From: Streptomyces dengpaensis
GTDB lineage: Bacteria > Actinomycetota > Actinomycetes > Streptomycetales > Streptomycetaceae
Reading direction: 5' to 3'
Length of the DNA: 64,000 nt
Assembly (NCBI RefSeq): GCF_002946835.1
Contig: NZ_CP026652.1
Span: forward strand, 744,001-808,000
Shown: positions 1 through 9,058 of the stretch, in pieces
Position numbering within the stretch: position 1 is the stretch's first letter
Layout of the letters: the number at the start of each line of letters is the position of its first letter
The notes under the pieces: generated by a model
What the model was told of the DNA's origin: nothing
The model's database searches: none
The model's input: the letters and a program-made list of their open reading frames with translations, nothing else
Made by a program: the position numbers and the translations under genes

Positions 1-1664
1 CCGACTCGGGCATCGCGCTCGCCTGCGCGGCCGACGGGGAGAAGCTGACCGCCGACTGCTTCGGCGGCCGTGTGGTGTGGGTGCCCTGGCGCCGCCCCGG
101 TTTCCAGCTCGGCCTGGACATCGCGGCCGTCAAGGAGGCCAGCCCGCAGGCCATCGGGTGCGTGCTCGGCGGCCATGGCATCACGGCGTGGGGCGCCACC
201 GCCGAGGAGTGCGAGCGCAACTCGCTGCACATCATCCGCACAGCCGAGGCCTTCCTCGCCGAGCGCGGGAAGGCGGAGCAGTTCGGGCCGGTCGTCGAGG
301 GGTATGCGGCCCTGCCCGAGGCGGACCGCCGTGAACGGGCCGCCGCTCTGGCGCCCTACGTCCGGGCCATCGCCTCCCAGGACAAGCCGCAGGTCGGCCA
401 CTTCACCGACGCGGACGTCGTCCTGGACTTCCTCGCCCGCGCCGAGCACCCGCGTCTCGCCGCGCTCGGCACCTCGTGCCCTGACCACTTCCTGCGTACG
501 AAGGTCAGGCCGCTCGTCCTCGATATGCCGGCGGCGGCTCCTCCGGAGGACGCGATCGAGCGCCTCAAGGAGCTGCACGCCGAGTACCGCGAGGAGTACG
601 CCGCCTACTACCGGCGGCACGCCGTGCCCGGCTCCCCCGCGATGCGCGGCGCGGACCCGGCGATCGTGCTCGTGCCCGGCGTCGGCATGTTCTCCTTCGG
701 CAAGGACAAGCAGACCGCGCGGGTGGCCGGCGAGTTCTACGTCAACGCGATCAACGTGATGCGGGGCGCCGAGGCCGTCTCGACGTACGCGCCGATCGAG
801 GAGTCGGAGAAGTTCCGCATCGAGTACTGGGCCTTGGAGGAGGCCAAGCTCCAGCGGATGCCGAGGCCCAGGCCGCTGGCGACGCGGGTGGCGCTGGTGA
901 CGGGCGCGGGCAGCGGCATCGGCAAGGCGATCGCCGAGCGGCTGGTGGCCGAGGGCGCGTGTGTCGTGGTCGCGGACCTCAACGCGGAGAACGCGGCCCA
1001 GGTCGCCTCGGCGCTCGGCGGCCCCGACAAGGCCGTCGCCGTCACCGTCGACGTGACCTCCGAGGAGCAGATCGCCGAGGCGTTCAAGGCGGCGGTGCTG
1101 GCCTTCGGCGGCGTCGACCTGGTGGTCAACAACGCGGGCATCTCCATCTCCAAGCCCCTGTTGGAGACCACCGCGAAGGACTGGGACCTCCAGCACGACA
1201 TCATGGCCCGCGGCTCCTTCCTCGTCTCGCGCGAGGCGGCCCGGGTGATGATCGCGCAGGGCCGTGGCGGCGACATCGTCTACGTCGCCTCCAAGAACGC
1301 GGTCTTCGCCGGACCGAACAACATCGCGTACTCCGCGACCAAGGCCGATCAGGCTCATCAAGTACGGCTGCTGGCAGCCGAGTTGGGCGAGCACGGGATC
1401 CGGGTCAACGGCGTCAGCCCCGACGGGGTGGTCCGCGGATCGGGGATCTTCGCGGGCGGCTGGGGAGCGCAGCGGGCGGCGACCTACGGCATCGAGGAGG
1501 AGAAGCTCGGCGAGTTCTACGCCCAGCGGACCATCCTCAAGCGGGAGGTGCTGCCGGAGCACGTCGCGAACGCCGTGTTCGCCCTGACGGGTGGGGACTT
1601 GACGCACACCACCGGACTCCACGTCCCGGTCGACGCCGGCGTCGCCGCCGCCTTCCTGCGATGA
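1..1664 (+). CDS. rhaEW: Bifunctional rhamnulose-1-phosphate aldolase / short-chain dehydrogenase, 5' end outside window
   Basis: The frame is open from base 3, so the start lies upstream and 553 residues are visible. The first part matches the end of the class II aldolase/adducin-type rhamnulose-1-phosphate aldolase domain. From about base 870 an SDR domain follows, with the nucleotide-binding motif TGAGSGIGKAIA and the catalytic YSATK. In Bacillus subtilis this fusion (RhaEW) splits L-rhamnulose-1-P to dihydroxyacetone phosphate and L-lactaldehyde and oxidises the lactaldehyde to L-lactate. Rhamnulokinase follows with an ATGA overlap, and lutABC, which would oxidise the lactate, lies just beyond. 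Rhamnose isomerase is not in view and may be upstream. The domain assignment is firm; the lactaldehyde step is inferred from the family. Confidence 0.88.
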   Translation, partial: DSGIALACAADGEKLTADCFGGRVVWVPWRRPGFQLGLDIAAVKEASPQAIGCVLGGHGITAWGATAEECERNSLHIIRTAEAFLAERGKAEQFGPVVEGYAALPEADRRERAAALAPYVRAIASQDKPQVGHFTDADVVLDFLARAEHPRLAALGTSCPDHFLRTKVRPLVLDMPAAAPPEDAIERLKELHAEYREEYAAYYRRHAVPGSPAMRGADPAIVLVPGVGMFSFGKDKQTARVAGEFYVNAINVMRGAEAVSTYAPIEESEKFRIEYWALEEAKLQRMPRPRPLATRVALVTGAGSGIGKAIAERLVAEGACVVVADLNAENAAQVASALGGPDKAVAVTVDVTSEEQIAEAFKAAVLAFGGVDLVVNNAGISISKPLLETTAKDWDLQHDIMARGSFLVSREAARVMIAQGRGGDIVYVASKNAVFAGPNNIAYSATKADQAHQVRLLAAELGEHGIRVNGVSPDGVVRGSGIFAGGWGAQRAATYGIEEEKLGEFYAQRTILKREVLPEHVANAVFALTGGDLTHTTGLHVPVDAGVAAAFLR

Positions 1665-3100
1665 GTGCGTCGTTCGCCGCGGTCGACCTCGGCGCGTCCA
1701 GCGGACGCGTCATGGTCGGCCGTGTCGGGCCCGACACGCTGGACCTCACCGAGGCACACCGCTTCCGGAACCGGCCGGTCCGGGTCCCCGAGGGACTGCG
1801 CTGGGACATCCTCGCGCTGTACGCGGACGTCCTCGACGGTCTGCGCGCGGCCGGGCAGGTCGACTCGGTCGGCATCGACAGCTGGGCCGTGGACTACGGC
1901 CTGCTGGACGCGGACGGAGCGCTGCTCGGCAACCCCGTGCACTACCGCGACGCCCGTACGGAGGGTGTCGCGGAGAAGGCGTGGGCCACCGTGCCCGCCG
2001 CCGAGCTGTACGCGGCGACCGGGCTCCAGTACGCGCCGTTCAACACCCTGTACCAGTTGGCGGCGGCCCGGTCCTCGGTTCAACTCGGCGCCGCCGAGCG
2101 GCTGTTGCTCATCCCGGACCTGTTGACGTACTGGCTCACGGGCGAGGCGGGCACGGAGCTCACCAACGCCTCGACCACCCAGCTGATCAACCCAAGGACG
2201 CGCGACTGGTCGTACGACCTGGCGGAGCGGCTCGGCATCGACCTCACGCTGTTCGCGCCGCTGCGCCGCCCCGGCGACCCGGCCGGGCTGCTCCGGCCGC
2301 ATGTGCTGGAGGAGACCGGGCTCACCGGCCCGGTCCCGGTGACGACAGTCGGTTCGCACGACACCGCCTCGGCGGTGGCCGCCGTCCCGGCCACCGGGGA
2401 GCGGTTCGCGTACATCTGCACCGGCACCTGGTCCCTGGTGGGCCTGGAGCTGGACGCGCCCGTGCTCACCGAGGCGAGCCGGGCGGCCAACTTCACCAAT
2501 GAACTGGGCCTGGACGGCACGGTCCGCTATCTGCGCAACATCATGGGGCTGTGGCTGCTCCAGGAGTGCGTACGGGAATGGGGCCACCCCGATCTGGAGC
2601 AACTCCTGTCCGCCGCCGCCGAGGTGGCGCCGCTGCGGTCCGTGGTGGACGCGGGCGACGCGGCGTTCCTGGCGCCGGGCCGGATGCCCGCCCGGATCGC
2701 CGACGCCTGCCGGGCGTCGGGGCAGCCGGTGCCCGAGTCCCCCGCCGAGGTGACGCGCTGCATCCTCGACTCCCTCGCGCTCGCCCATCGCCGGGCGGTC
2801 GACGAGACGCAGTCCCTCGCCGGCCACCCGGTCGACGTCGTGCACATCGTGGGCGGCGGGACCCGCAACACCCTGCTCTGCCGGCTCACCGCCGACGCCT
2901 GCGGTCTGCCGGTCGTCGCGGGCCCCGCCGAGGCGGCCGCGCTAGGCAACGTCCTCGTGCAGGCCCGGGCCCACGGGCTGGTGGGCGACCTGGAAGAGAT
3001 GCGCCGGCTGCTCGCCCGTACCCAGCCCTTGCGGCGGTACGAGCCGCGGGGCGACACGGCGGCCTGGCGGGCGGCCGAGGCGAGGCTCGCGCCGTCATGA
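1661..3100 (+). CDS. rhaB: Rhamnulokinase
   Basis: This FGGY-family sugar kinase (479 aa, normal length) phosphorylates L-rhamnulose at O1 with ATP, supplying the substrate of the aldolase encoded just upstream. The N-terminal phosphate-binding motif DLGASSGRVMVG, the substrate-side GIDSWAVDYG, a central GSHDTASAVAAVP and the C-terminal ATP-site HIVGGGTRNTLL are all present. The ATG overlaps the stop of the preceding gene (ATGA), which indicates translational coupling and fixes the start. The gene ends about 100 bases before lutA, so one rhamnose-to-lactate transcript could extend into the lut genes. No sign of decay. Confidence 0.93.
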   Translation: MSASFAAVDLGASSGRVMVGRVGPDTLDLTEAHRFRNRPVRVPEGLRWDILALYADVLDGLRAAGQVDSVGIDSWAVDYGLLDADGALLGNPVHYRDARTEGVAEKAWATVPAAELYAATGLQYAPFNTLYQLAAARSSVQLGAAERLLLIPDLLTYWLTGEAGTELTNASTTQLINPRTRDWSYDLAERLGIDLTLFAPLRRPGDPAGLLRPHVLEETGLTGPVPVTTVGSHDTASAVAAVPATGERFAYICTGTWSLVGLELDAPVLTEASRAANFTNELGLDGTVRYLRNIMGLWLLQECVREWGHPDLEQLLSAAAEVAPLRSVVDAGDAAFLAPGRMPARIADACRASGQPVPESPAEVTRCILDSLALAHRRAVDETQSLAGHPVDVVHIVGGGTRNTLLCRLTADACGLPVVAGPAEAAALGNVLVQARAHGLVGDLEEMRRLLARTQPLRRYEPRGDTAAWRAAEARLAPS

Positions 3101-3197
3101 ACCGTGCGGCGCGACCCGGGTGGTGCTCGGTGTCTCCCGCACCGCGCACCCCCTGCGTAGGCTGCAGGCATCCGATGATCGAGAACAAGGAGCCGCG

Positions 3198-3953
3198 ATG
3201 CGTGTCGCTCTGTTCCTGACCTGTGTCAACGACACGCTGTATCCGGATACCGGCCGTGCCGTGGTGAAACTGCTGACCAGGCTGGGCGTGGACGTCGATT
3301 TCCCGATGGGGCAGACGTGCTGCGGTCAGGCGCACTACAACACCGGCTATCGCCATGAGGCCGAGCCGCTGGCCCGGCATTTCTCCGATGTGTTCGGGGA
3401 GTACGAGGCGATCGTGACGCCGTCCGGATCGTGCGGGGCGATGGTGCGGGAGCTGTATCCGCGGATGGGCGAGCGGGCGCGGGCCGAAGGGCGTGGCGAC
3501 ACCCTGGCCCGGACGCTGGCGCCGGTCGTGCCGAAGACGTACGAGCTCACCGAGTTCCTGGTCGACGTGCTCGGCGTGACGGACGTCGGCGCGTACTACC
3601 CGCACACGGTGACCTACCACCCCACCTGCCACGGGCTGCGCAGCCTGGGTCTGGGCGACCGGCCGCGCCGGCTGCTCCAGGCCGTCAAGGGACTTGAGCT
3701 GCGCGAGCTGCCCGGCGCCGACGAGTGCTGCGGCTTCGGCGGCACCTTCGCCGTCAAGAACCCCGACGTCTCGGCGGCGATGGGCGCAGACAAGGTGCGC
3801 AACGCCGAGTCGACGGGCGCCGATGTGCTGTGTGCGGCCGACAACTCCTGTCTGATGCACATCGGCGGCACGATGGGCCGCCTCGACACAGGGATGCGGC
3901 CCGTCCACATCGCGGAGATCCTGGCGAGCACGGAAGAGGAGCCGATGTCATGA
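3198..3953 (+). CDS. lutA: Lactate utilization protein A, CCG-domain Fe-S oxidoreductase
   Basis: The 251-residue protein has the two cysteine-rich CCG repeats of the LutA/YkgE/GlpC-type family: QTCCGQAHYN near residue 37 and DECCGFGGTF near residue 175. These bind a non-cubane Fe-S centre in related heterodisulfide-reductase-like proteins. With LutB and LutC it forms the cytoplasmic complex that oxidises L-lactate to pyruvate. The ATG at 3198 follows AAGGAG with good spacing; the in-frame sequence upstream has no such site. The stop overlaps the lutB start (ATGA). Next to rhamnose genes whose end product is probably L-lactate, the complex can be placed as the last step of that route (inference). 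Confidence 0.9.
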   Translation: MRVALFLTCVNDTLYPDTGRAVVKLLTRLGVDVDFPMGQTCCGQAHYNTGYRHEAEPLARHFSDVFGEYEAIVTPSGSCGAMVRELYPRMGERARAEGRGDTLARTLAPVVPKTYELTEFLVDVLGVTDVGAYYPHTVTYHPTCHGLRSLGLGDRPRRLLQAVKGLELRELPGADECCGFGGTFAVKNPDVSAAMGADKVRNAESTGADVLCAADNSCLMHIGGTMGRLDTGMRPVHIAEILASTEEEPMS

Positions 3954-5518
3954 GCGGGACGTTCGTAGGGATGCCTGTGTTTCCCCCACCCGCCCACGCT
4001 GCGTTTCCCCCACCCGCCCACGCTGCGTTTCTCCCACCCGCCCACGCTGCGTTTCTCCCACCCGCCCACCCCGCCTTCCCGAAGGCCGCGCACGAGGCCG
4101 TCCACAACACGACCCTGCGCGGCAATCTGCGGCACGCCACCCACACGATCCGCGCCAAGCGCGCCAAGGCGGTCGCGGAGGTGTCCGACTGGGCGGCACT
4201 GCGCGAGGCGGGCAAGCAGATCAAGGACCACACCCTCCGCCATCTCGACGGGTATCTGGTGCGGTTGGAGGAGGCGGTCACGGCGGCCGGGGGCACCGTG
4301 CACTGGGCCGCCGACGCCGACGAGGCCAACCGGATCGTCACGGAGCTGGTCAAGGCGACCGGCGAGACAGAGGTCGTCAAGGTCAAGTCGATGGCCACCC
4401 AGGAGATCGGACTCAATGAGGCGCTGGAGGCCGAGGGCATCCACGCCTACGAGACCGATCTCGCCGAACTCATCGTGCAGTTGGGCAAGGACCGTCCGTC
4501 GCACATCCTGGTCCCGGCGATCCACCGCAACCGCGGCGAGATCCGCGACATCTTCGCCCGCGAGATGAGTGAGTGGGGCCGCCCGGCTCCCGAGGGCCTG
4601 ACCGACACGCCCGCCGAGCTGGCCGAAGCCGCCCGGCTGCACCTGCGGGAGAAGTTCCTGCGCGCCAAGGTCGGTGTCTCCGGAGCCAACTTCATGGTCG
4701 CCGAGACCGGCACGCTCGTCGTCGTCGAGTCCGAGGGCAACGGCCGGATGTGCCTCACCCTCCCCGAGACCCTGATCTCGGTCGTCGGCATCGAGAAGAT
4801 CGTGCCGACCTGGCAGGACCTGGAGGTCCTCCTCCAGACACTCCCCCGCTCCTCGACGGCCGAGCGCATGAACCCGTACACGAGCATGTGGACGGGCACC
4901 ACGGACGAGGACGGACCCCAGACCTTCCACCTGGTCCTCCTCGACAACGGCCGCACCGACACGCTCGCCGACGAAGTCGGCCGCCAGGCGCTGCGCTGCA
5001 TCCGCTGCTCGGCGTGTCTCAACGTCTGCCCGGTGTACGAGCGGGCGGGCGGCCACGCGTACGGCTCGGTCTACCCGGGCCCGATCGGCGCCATCCTCAG
5101 CCCCCAGCTCCGGGGCACCGCGAGCGAGATCGACGCCTCGCTCCCGTACGCCTCCTCGCTGTGCGGCGCCTGCTACGAGGTCTGCCCGGTCGCCATCGAC
5201 ATCCCGGAAGTCCTCGTCCACCTGCGCGAACGGGTCGCCGAGGGCGGTCGCGTGACGAAGGACGGCAACAAGGTCGTGCTCAAGCCCGCCAAGGGGCACG
5301 CCGCCGAACGGGCGGCGATGCGTGCCGCGCGCTGGGCGTTCAGCCACCCCGGCGCGCTGCGCACCGGCCAGCGCCTCGCGTCGCGGACGCGCCGCTTCCA
5401 GCCGCGGACGCTGCCGGGCCCCGGCAAGGCGTGGAGCGCGAGCCGTGATCTGCCGTCCCTGCCCGCGGAGCCGTTCCGCGACTGGTGGCAGCGTACGCAC
5501 GGTGGAGACCGCCGGTGA
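3950..5518 (+). CDS. lutB: Lactate utilization protein B with expanded N-terminal repeat
   Basis: This 522-residue protein combines a LUD domain with two ferredoxin-type 4Fe-4S clusters (CIRCSACLNVCPVY at about 350 and CGACYEVCPVAID at about 405) and a basic C-terminal tail. It is the electron-transfer subunit of the LutABC L-lactate dehydrogenase. The ATG overlaps the lutA stop. Residues 10-42 consist of a degenerate F(P/L)PPAHAA repeat, about four units, between MSGTFVGMPV and FPKAAHEAV. In the homologs I remember those two pieces are contiguous, so the repeat looks like an in-frame expansion that leaves the rest intact. A later start could bypass it only by losing the conserved N-terminus. 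Confidence 0.9.
   Translation: MSGTFVGMPVFPPPAHAAFPPPAHAAFLPPAHAAFLPPAHPAFPKAAHEAVHNTTLRGNLRHATHTIRAKRAKAVAEVSDWAALREAGKQIKDHTLRHLDGYLVRLEEAVTAAGGTVHWAADADEANRIVTELVKATGETEVVKVKSMATQEIGLNEALEAEGIHAYETDLAELIVQLGKDRPSHILVPAIHRNRGEIRDIFAREMSEWGRPAPEGLTDTPAELAEAARLHLREKFLRAKVGVSGANFMVAETGTLVVVESEGNGRMCLTLPETLISVVGIEKIVPTWQDLEVLLQTLPRSSTAERMNPYTSMWTGTTDEDGPQTFHLVLLDNGRTDTLADEVGRQALRCIRCSACLNVCPVYERAGGHAYGSVYPGPIGAILSPQLRGTASEIDASLPYASSLCGACYEVCPVAIDIPEVLVHLRERVAEGGRVTKDGNKVVLKPAKGHAAERAAMRAARWAFSHPGALRTGQRLASRTRRFQPRTLPGPGKAWSASRDLPSLPAEPFRDWWQRTHGGDRR
3979..4074 (+). repeat. Four tandem 24-bp repeats inside lutB
   Basis: Four adjoining 24-bp units start at 3979, 4003, 4027 and 4051. The first two are identical (gtttcccccacccgcccacg plus ctgc); the third differs by one base; the fourth repeats that change and diverges at its 3' end. 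The unit length is a multiple of three, so each copy adds eight residues without shifting the frame. The near-identity suggests recent slippage or unequal recombination. Confidence 0.9.
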
Positions 5519-5651
5519 GCCGGAAGGGCGCGCCGGTGTCGAGCGGCCGAGCGCGCGGAGGCCCCGACGGAGGAGGGGCTGAGCACGGTCGGTCTCCCGA
5601 CACCGGCTGCGGCGCCCTGGAGGCGAGCCGCGAGGACAGAGGAGTCGCGAA

Positions 5652-6320
5652 GTGAGCAGCAGGGATCTGATCCTGGGCCGGGTGCGGCGCGCGATCGCGG
5701 ACGTACGCCAGGACGACACGCCGTACGAGCAGGCCGTCGACCGGAGCTATCTGCGCGAGCACGGCAGGCGGAGTGTCGCGGAGACGGTGGATCTGCTGGC
5801 CGAGAACCTGGCGGACTACCGGGCGATCGTGCACCGCTGCGCGTCCGGCGAGCTGGCGGCCACGATTGCGGGGCTGCTCGCCGAGCGGGCCGCGGGGTCG
5901 GTGGTCGTCCCGGCGGGTCTGGACGCGGCATGGCTGGCGGCGACCGATGTGACGCGTGTCCCGGACCGGCTCGGCAGCACACCGCGAGAGCTGGACGCGG
6001 TCGACAGCGTGGTCACCGCGTGTGCGGTGGCCATCGCCGAGACCGGCACCATCGTGCTGGACGGCGGCCCCGATCAGGGCCGCCGCCGCATCACACTCGT
6101 TCCTGACCACCACATCTGTGTCGTCCGCGTGCCCGACCAGGTCGTGTCCTCCGTGCCCCAGGCCCTGCAACGCCTCGACCCGACCCGGCCGTTGACATGG
6201 ATCTCCGGGCCGTCGGCGACCAGTGACATCGAGCTGGACCGGGTCGAGGGGGTGCACGGTCCGCGCACCCTGGAGGTGGTGCTGGTGAGCGATCAGCCCA
6301 GGGCGGACGTCACCTCGTAA
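5652..6320 (+). CDS. lutC: Lactate utilization protein C, LUD domain
   Basis: This 222-residue protein consists of one LUD (DUF162) domain, seen in the conserved stretch ETGTIVLDGGPDQGRR followed by VPDHHICVV. It is the third subunit of the LutABC lactate-oxidising complex. A GTG start at 5652 has GAGGAG eight bases upstream. The gap from lutB is 133 bases, longer than elsewhere in the operon. The last 28 bases overlap, tail to tail, the end of the rhamnosidase remnant on the other strand, so lutC probably has no dedicated intergenic terminator. Confidence 0.88.
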   Translation: MSSRDLILGRVRRAIADVRQDDTPYEQAVDRSYLREHGRRSVAETVDLLAENLADYRAIVHRCASGELAATIAGLLAERAAGSVVVPAGLDAAWLAATDVTRVPDRLGSTPRELDAVDSVVTACAVAIAETGTIVLDGGPDQGRRRITLVPDHHICVVRVPDQVVSSVPQALQRLDPTRPLTWISGPSATSDIELDRVEGVHGPRTLEVVLVSDQPRADVTS

Positions 6321-7627
6321 CCGCCGGACGGGAGCCGGTAGGAGGCCACCGCGTCGTCGAAGCCCAGGAACTCGACGCCGGGTACCTCGGCCAGCGGCGT
6401 CCTGCCCGCGCGAACGGTGGAAGGGTCGATGGCCGGGAGGCGCAGGGTCGCTTCGCTGTTCGCCGGGACCACCGCCCGGTAGGTCAGCGTCCGGTCCCGC
6501 AGCGTCCATTCGCTGACGATCTCGCCGTAGGGCGAGCCGTGCGACGCGGCCACGTGGGTGATCGTCCCGGTGGGGTCGACATGCGGCTTGAGCAGGAAGT
6601 GCCGGAACCCGGGATGGGCCGGGTCCTTCGCGATGCCGGCCATGTCCTCGTACATCCACTCCATGATCGCGCCGTAGGAGTAGTGGTTGAACGAGTTCAT
6701 CTCGACCGGTCCGAAGCCGTCCTCCTTCGAGTACGAGTTCCAGCGCTCCCAGATGGTGGTGGCGCCGTTCTTCACCGAGTACAGCCATGACGGCATGGCG
6801 TCCTGGAGCAGCAGCTTGTAGGCGAGGTCGGCGCGGCCCTGGTCGGTGAGCACCGGGGCGAGCACGTTCACGCCGAGGAAGCCGACGGACAGGGTGTTCT
6901 CGGCGTACCGCACGCGGGTGCTGTCGGGGTGGGCCGCCTTGTAGGCCGCGTCGTTCCCGATGTTCTCGGCGAGCAGGTCGACGATCTGGCGGCGCTGGGC
7001 GTCGGTGTCGTACAGACCGAGCTTGAGGACCCACACCAGCGCGGTCTGGCTGTCGTCCTCGGGAGCCGTGCCGTTGATGGGGGACCCGCCGAGGCTGGAT
7101 CGTACGGTCACCTTTCCGCCGCTGGTGCTGAGGTACTTGGTGATGAAGGCCCGTTTGATGGCGGCGAAGAGCCTGTCGTACTTTCCGGCCTCCGTCGTGC
7201 GCCCGGTGGCTCGGGCCATCTGTGCCATCAACTGGGCGCTGTAGCGGGTCGAGGCGCGCAGCGGAGTGCCGGAGTAGCGCACCGCCACCGAGTCGGGTGA
7301 CTCGACGCGGCCGCTGTTCCAGACATTCGCGCGGCTACGGGTCAGGCGCTCGGGCGAGGTGGCCACCAGGATCTGATACGCCGTCTGGCGCCGGCCTCGT
7401 GCCGCGGACACCATGCGCCAGCCGAAGCGTGGCTTGTCCGCGTCCACGCCGAGCGGGTTCGTCCGGTGCTCCACGGTCAGCCCCGACAGGGAGGTCCGGT
7501 CCGCGGCGGCCGGCGCGGCCCAGGCCGTGCCTCCCGTCCCGGCCCCTCCGGCCATCGCGGCGACTCCGGCGCCCAGCGCCGTACCGAGCACCGTTCTGCG
7601 TCGTACGTTTCCTGTTCCTTCGGTCAC
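6293..7627 (-). pseudogene. Alpha-L-rhamnosidase (GH78) with central half deleted in frame
   Basis: The 444-residue frame starts with a Tat signal peptide (NVRRRTVLGTALGAG), then the GH78 N-terminal beta-domain (HRTNPLGVDADKPRFGWRM). At residues 126-131 (about base 7245) it jumps from RASTRY straight into SAQLMAQMARATGR of the (alpha/alpha)6 barrel. The C-terminal part, including TTIWERWNSYSKEDG and the closing beta-sandwich, is preserved. Full-length relatives are about 1000 residues, so roughly 600 are missing, among them the region holding the general acid. The glutamate in the WERW motif, proposed as base in this family, is retained. The reading frame is open throughout. It may be a dead remnant or a secreted carbohydrate-binding leftover; catalytic activity is unlikely. 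Confidence 0.8.
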
Positions 7628-7661
7628 GCCGTCATCCCTTCGGCTTTCTAAGCACGCGGGT

Positions 7662-7673
7662 TATAACGTTTCA
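7662..7673. promoter_or_regulatory. LacI-type operator-like site before rhamnosidase remnant
   Basis: The sequence tataacgtttca matches the LacI-family consensus TGAAACGTTTCA at 10 of 12 positions and lies 35-46 bases upstream of the rhamnosidase start. This is the expected place for a rhamnose- or catabolite-type repressor site. The regulator is not identified. Confidence 0.4.
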
Positions 7674-7813
7674 CTCCGGTCGACGGCGAACATAGTGGCG
7701 TCCAGTGAGCCTGTCCACCACTCCAACACCACGATCACCAGAAAAAATCAGGCGCAATTGACCGGCGGTCATAGGCAGCAACAGGCATGCACATGAGGCA
7801 ACTTCCAGCCTGA

Positions 7814-7827
7814 TTGAAACTTTTCAA
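7814..7827. promoter_or_regulatory. Imperfect palindrome, possible LacI-type operator
   Basis: ttgaaacttttcaa is a 14-bp inverted repeat with one mismatch, in the 276-bp gap between the divergent rhamnosidase and ABC ATPase genes, 77 bases before the latter. It resembles a TGAAA-nn-TTTCA operator. The rest of the gap shows nothing else recognisable. Confidence 0.35.
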
Positions 7828-7903
7828 AAACGGAGCGCAGGGTTCAGAGGTCATGGGGCGCGGTTGGTGAGCGGGGAGCGGACGGCGCGGTTAGCGTGAG
7901 GGA

Positions 7904-9058
7904 ATGATCCGGTTCGAGCAGGTCACCAAGCGCTACCCGGACGGCACGACCGCCGTGGACGACCTCTCCTTCGAGGTCGCCGAGGGCGAACTCGTCACGC
8001 TCGTCGGCCCGTCGGGCTGCGGCAAGACGACGACCATGATGATGGTGAACCGGCTGATCGAGCCGACGTCCGGCCAGATCTTCGTGAACGGCGAGGACAT
8101 CGCCGCGGTCGATCCGGTGCGGCTGCGGCGGCGGATCGGTTACGTCATCCAGCAGGTCGGGCTGTTCCCGCACCGGACGATCCTCGACAACACGGCGACC
8201 GTGCCGACGCTGGTCGGCTGGAAGAAGGCGAAGGCGCGGGCGCGCGCCGCCGAGCTGCTCGCTCTGGTGGGCCTGGACCCGAAGACGTACGGATCGCGTT
8301 ATCCGGACCAGCTGTCGGGCGGTCAGCGGCAACGGGTGGGCGTGGCGCGGGCGCTGGCCGCCGACCCGCCCGTCCTGCTGATGGACGAGCCGTTCGGGGC
8401 CGTCGACCCGGTGGTGCGGGAGCAGTTGCAGGACGAGTTCCTGCGGATGCAGCACGCCGTACGCAAGACGGTGTTGCTGGTCACGCACGACATCGAGGAG
8501 GCGGTGCGGCTCGGCGACCGGATCGCGGTGTACGGGCAGGGGCGCATCGAGCAGTTCGACACGCCGGGCGCTGTCCTCGGCAGGCCCGCCACGCCGTACG
8601 TCGCCGACTTCGTGGGCGCCGACCGCGGCCTGAAGCGGCTGTCGGTCACCGCGATCGAGGCCGACGACCTCCAGCAGCCGCCGGTCGCGCGCCTGGACGA
8701 GCCCGCCGCCCATGCCGCCGCCCGGCTGCACACGGAGGGCGCCCGCTGGGCCGTCGTGCTCGACACGCGGGGCGATCTGCACGGATGGGTGGGCGTCGAC
8801 GAACTCGGGGCGGGCGGTACGGTCGGCGACCTCACCCACCGGATGAGCTCCTGGGTGCCCGTGGGCGCGCCACTGAAGCAGGCCTTCGGCGTGATGCTCC
8901 AGCACGACGCGGGATGGGTCGCCGTGCTGGACGGGGCACGCTTCCTCGGCGTCCTGACGCCGGCGAAGCTGCACGAGGCGCTGCGACGGTCGGTGGACGC
9001 CGACGCCCTCGGTGTGTCGCGGGGGCAGGTGGAGTTCGAGTCGGTGGCGGACGCCTGA
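7904..9058 (+). CDS. Osmoprotectant (glycine betaine/choline-type) ABC transporter ATPase with CBS pair
   Basis: This 384-residue protein has Walker A GPSGCGKTT at about residue 37, signature LSGGQRQRVGVARA at about 135, Walker B VLLMDEPFGAVD at about 157, and a C-terminal CBS-domain pair from about 245. That is the layout of OpuCA/ProV, in which the CBS pair senses ionic strength. It should energise the two permeases encoded at 10285-11633, but its gene is on the opposite strand and faces them, so ATPase and permeases cannot share a transcript. The exact ligand cannot be told from sequence. Start ATG at 7904; the upstream region has only a weak GAGGGA. Confidence 0.9.
   Translation: MIRFEQVTKRYPDGTTAVDDLSFEVAEGELVTLVGPSGCGKTTTMMMVNRLIEPTSGQIFVNGEDIAAVDPVRLRRRIGYVIQQVGLFPHRTILDNTATVPTLVGWKKAKARARAAELLALVGLDPKTYGSRYPDQLSGGQRQRVGVARALAADPPVLLMDEPFGAVDPVVREQLQDEFLRMQHAVRKTVLLVTHDIEEAVRLGDRIAVYGQGRIEQFDTPGAVLGRPATPYVADFVGADRGLKRLSVTAIEADDLQQPPVARLDEPAAHAAARLHTEGARWAVVLDTRGDLHGWVGVDELGAGGTVGDLTHRMSSWVPVGAPLKQAFGVMLQHDAGWVAVLDGARFLGVLTPAKLHEALRRSVDADALGVSRGQVEFESVADA

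Noticed and set aside
3614..5719. 701-codon minus-strand frame opposite lutB
   Set aside because: Antisense shadow; the GGWEKRSV repeat in it is only the complement of the lutB 24-bp repeat.
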